Origin: Hyperoodon ampullatus | Lineage: Eukaryota; Chordata; Mammalia; Artiodactyla; Ziphiidae | NCBI GenBank assembly: GCA_949752795.1 | Contig: OX457062.1 | Span: 93,857,777-93,921,776 of the forward strand | Direction: 5' to 3' | DNA: 64,000 bases | Shown: positions 61,452 to 64,000 of the stretch, piece by piece | Numbering within the stretch: the first letter of the stretch is position 1 | How the letters are laid out: each line of letters opens with the position of its first letter | Translations under genes and position numbers: made by a program | The notes under the pieces: generated by a model | Told to the model about the DNA's origin: nothing | The model's input: the letters and a program-made list of their open reading frames with translations, nothing else | Database searches by the model: none

Positions 61452-61768
61452 CTTTAAGTGTTCAAGGTCAGCCTCTATCTTACGAATGTACTCCATGATC
61501 TGGCTTTGTGAATCTGCACAGGAGGAGGGACTCCGGATCTCAAAACAGGAATCCTCCATAGCTCCCCAGCGCTGCTGGACCAGGAATTCTGGGGTGAAAG
61601 GTGAAACTGCCCCATCAGAATGAGCATTCTGGGGAGAACGCTGCTGCCGGCAGGTAGAGTCCATAGAGGGGATGCCTGTCGCGGGCTGCGGGGGAAGCGA
61701 GGAAGCAATCTCCTCGTCCGTGGAGCTCTCCTGCACTGTTTCATAGCCATCAAGGATCAAACAGGTTC
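61452..61768 (-). CDS. Internal coding exon of the same unnamed gene
   Basis: Second coding exon of the minus-strand gene in the window. Seen: an acceptor AG at 61,769-61,770 after a pyrimidine tract, 317 coding bases (2 + 105x3), and an AAG|GTACCT donor at 61,452/61,451. Joined to the previous exon it reads ...RISG then TCLILDGYETVQESSTDEE. It continues with a Ser/Gln-rich linker, a conserved-looking block (SPFTPEFLVQQRWGAMED), a Ser/Cys stretch, and a predicted helix ending IRKIEADLEHLK. The heptad-like spacing of I/L residues in that helix continues into the next exon, suggesting a short C-terminal coiled coil. Without splicing the frame would run past LEHLK into VPQTSTS and soon stop, so the donor marks the true end. 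Confidence 0.88.
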
Positions 61769-62029
61769 CTATGGATAGAGACAGAACAGTTTGATGAGAT
61801 TAGTGCTGCCATCATCACATCAGAAAACAGACGTGGGGTGATTTGCTGACAACTTTAAATGCTATTAAAGAAGGGGAAAGGCCATTAATTCCTAAATTCC
61901 CCAGGTTAAGTTTTAAGTACCTCAGAATTTTCTTACATCAGGTTAAAGGTACACTTAGCAAACTTTCCTGGTAATTTCTGAGTAACTTCATATTCGTTAG
62001 CATTCTAAAAGTGAAAAGCTGAAAATGAC

Positions 62030-62515
62030 CGAGTCCCTACATGATCTTGCCACCACTCTGCCTGCCAAACACCTGCCTTGCTTCATCTCCCACCGCTGTC
62101 TCCCTCACCCTGCACTCTCTAACCACAGCACGCCTGCCCCTGCCTCACAGCCTGGGCGCTATTCTTCTCTGCTGGAACACGCTACTTCCAGGTACCCACA
62201 CGGCTTCTTCCTTCACTTCCCTTGGATCTCTGCTCACATGCTACCTCCCGAGAGGCCTTCCTCCCTGATCACCTTGTCTGCCCCCATTACCCTCTGCCCC
62301 TCAGTGTGACTTATTTTTCCTCCTAATTCTTACTCTCTGACATCCATTTATCTGTTAACTCATTTACAGTTAGTTACTCTTTCCCCAAGTAGTGCTTAAG
62401 CATCATGACAATGGTGGATTTTTCCGTGTTTTATTCCAGGCTATATCTCCCAGCACCTAGGATAGGGTGTGGCATACAGTAGATTCGGTATTTATTTATT
62501 GCATGAAAGAACAGA
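62030..62515 (+). repeat. L2 LINE 3' fragment (intronic, antisense to gene)
   Basis: Contains the typical diverged L2 3' block: 'TCTGCTCACATGCTACCTCC...GAGAGGCCTTCCTCCCTGATCACC', then 'CCAGCACCTAGGATAGGGTGTGGCATACAGTAG' and a TTTATTTATTGCATGAAAGAA-like tail (fragments shown piecewise). Lies wholly in the intron between the two larger coding exons. Confidence 0.8.
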
Positions 62516-62517
62516 TA

Positions 62518-62520
<3 letters not shown>

Positions 62521-62580
<60 letters not shown>
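62521..62580. repeat. (CA)30 microsatellite in intron
   Basis: Sixty bases of uninterrupted CA on the plus strand. In the transcript of the minus-strand gene this is (UG)30, starting 95 nt downstream of the GC 5' splice site at 62,675. It sits at the end of an antisense L2 3' fragment. Likely polymorphic in length. Confidence 0.97.
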
Positions 62581-62584
<4 letters not shown>

Positions 62585-62675
62585 AGAATGCTTGGATACC
62601 CGAGCGACATCCATTTCAGCACATAGGACAAATAACAATGATTGAAATCAAAGTTTAAATGTGAAAGGAACTTGC

Positions 62676-63146
62676 CTGAGATGCGCAAATTAACATCCTT
62701 CTCTTCCTTTTTAACTGCTCCATCACCTTCTGATGGATTATCATCACTATGTGCTTCACGGGCATCAAAAAAGTGCTCTCCACTCTCATCAAGACCCCCT
62801 TCTGGCTCTGCGGGAGGCATCTCTGGGGTCATAATCATGTGGTCCATTACTAAAATGTTACTTGCCTGGCTCTCTTGGAATGCCAGTACCACTGAATCCC
62901 GTGCAGCAGAAGATTCAGTTGAAGTCCGTGGACTGTAACAAGTTGAAATGTCACCAGTTCCAGTTCTAAAGGGCATCTGTCCTTCACAAGGATGATAGGC
63001 CTTAATATTTTCAGGGTTCTGGGTTCCACTGTCTGCCTGCACCCCCAGAGAGGCTGTCCTGCATCTTGGGAAATGTGGCCAGTCTTCCTGAATGCTCTTC
63101 TCAGCCAAACCCAGCTGTTGTACCAGCAACTGCTTCAACAAACCCA
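62676..63146 (-). CDS. Internal coding exon of an unnamed gene, with FFAT-like motif (minus strand)
   Basis: Coding exon of a gene whose upstream part lies beyond the right edge. Seen: a pyrimidine-rich tract and AG precede base 63,146. The exon is open throughout and holds 2 + 156x3 + 1 bases. It ends CTCAG at 62,676, followed by GCAAGT, a GC-type donor. The first 25 residues (VGLLKQLLVQQLGLAEKS...) look helical. The middle is Ser/Thr-rich and disordered. Residues EHFFDARE (62,755-62,778) lie in acidic, Ser-rich sequence and resemble the FFAT motif that binds the MSP domain of VAP proteins on the ER. Inferred: a cytoplasmic protein tethered to or regulated at ER contact sites. The frame joins exactly to the next exon. 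I recall a very similar vertebrate C-terminus but cannot attach a gene name. The in-frame extension past the GC donor into the intron is judged non-coding because it runs into the CA repeat. Confidence 0.88.
62755..62778 (-). other. FFAT-like motif codons (EHFFDARE)
   Basis: Codons GAG CAC TTT TTT GAT GCC CGT GAA. The FFAT consensus core is E-F-F-D-A-x-E after an acidic tract. Here position 1 is His, positions 2-5 are F-F-D-A, and position 7 is Glu. Upstream residues include E-P-E-G-G-L-D-E-S-G-E and downstream S-D-D-N. The His at position 1 is the only departure. Confidence 0.7.
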
Positions 63147-64000
63147 CTAGAAGATGTAGGAAGGGGGGAAAAACACACGCATTCACAACTATACCCTCAA
63201 ACGGACAGAATTAAATTGGAGGACTTATCAATTCTCTCTTAAAGTAAGTACCTTTTTAGTAACATACAGGCAAAAATATTAATTTCATACAGTCATTTTT
63301 TGTTTTGAGAAATGAAATACAACACCATCTAGAGAAAATTTAACATCAAACTTGACTTTAAAAAAATTTAAGAATTCTCAGTGGGGATTCTCTTATTATT
63401 CTCCTATATGCCTACCTCTCCACATTTTCTACCATATAACTGGAATAATACCCCAAAGGTACTTCTTAAAAGGATGTTGAAAAGCCGTGTTAATCTAGAC
63501 AAAAGAACCTGAAAGTTCTGCTTTTTCCAGAAGCAGACACTATCTACATAGGCATTATATTTTTCTAATTTTATTAGACACAGAGAACATTTATTTTATC
63601 ATCTATAATAACCCAAAGAATCTCCTTAAATGGTGAAGAAGAAAATAAAACTGCCCTGTAAATTTAATTCCGATGTTTGGTAGCATGCATAATTTCAAAG
63701 GATAAGGAAATATTTATTAGTTTTTAAAAATGACCTCACTAGTACCACAGCTTCCTTTGGTTGTTGAATATAGAATGGATTTAATTTTAAATGGGCAAGT
63801 GCATGCTGTGAGGTCACTCACACAATGAGAGGGACACTGGGACAATGTCAGTGGAACCATCAGAAATCATTACCAATGTTAACTCTCTCTGAGTCTAGAA
63901 TAAATTAGGTTTTAAAGAACTTGACCAATTCCGTACTTTCAACTCGGCCTTAATTTCTATCTTCTGTCTCTTTAAATAAAGTTTCCACATAGGTTTGGGT
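63147..64000. other. Intron sequence, no recognised feature
   Basis: AT-rich sequence upstream (in transcript sense) of the first exon in the window. I see no further coding exon, SINE or RNA gene. The remainder of the gene lies outside the window. Confidence 0.6.

Overview
The window is non-coding-rich mammalian nuclear DNA, almost certainly from a cetacean (whale or dolphin). The main evidence is at least twelve tRNA-derived SINEs of the cetacean/hippo CHR type. They carry the 'GGCTTCCCTGGTGGCGCAG' head and a pol III B-box-like 'GGTTCGTGCCC', and several have long A-tails and clean target-site duplications. Cetartiodactyl-type L1 3' ends and abundant ancient L2 and MIR support this. There are no operons, prokaryotic genes, tRNA or rRNA genes, or CRISPR arrays.

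Layout. About 1-38 kb has no convincing coding exon and is a mosaic of L2, MIR, L1, one LTR-like block and CHR SINEs, plus a 24-bp GC-box minisatellite at about 33.03-33.41 kb. About 38.1-39.35 kb is a strong CpG island. On the minus strand it contains a near-perfect splice donor (CAG|GTAAGG), so it is probably the promoter and non-coding first exon of a gene running left, with much of 1-38 kb possibly its first intron. About 39.4-59.6 kb is AT-richer intergenic DNA with SINE insertions, an unusual 153-bp direct duplication interrupted by a SINE dimer, and a decayed hAT transposase (52.46-53.93 kb).

The only protein-coding gene that can be supported lies at the right edge on the minus strand. 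Its last four coding exons (63,146-62,676; 61,768-61,452; 60,329-60,260; 59,691-59,681) join in frame and encode about 288 C-terminal residues ending in ...HSDKS. The first three carry an FFAT-like motif (EHFFDARE, a VAP-binding signal) within acidic sequence, followed by a short helical/coiled-coil C-terminus. The reading frame requires a GC-AG intron after the first of these exons, and a (UG)30 tract lies 95 nt downstream of that weak donor. The sequence matches my memory of a conserved vertebrate protein C-terminus, but I cannot name the gene with confidence.

Most long open frames elsewhere are chance ORFs in GC-rich sequence, L2, SINEs or the minisatellite. The most informative second-look items are the GC-AG intron with its UG tract, the FFAT-like motif, the CpG-island promoter, the GC-box VNTR, and several retrotransposition events (a SINE-L1 chimera, a twin-primed L1 whose target duplication was hit again by a SINE, and a dimeric SINE insertion).
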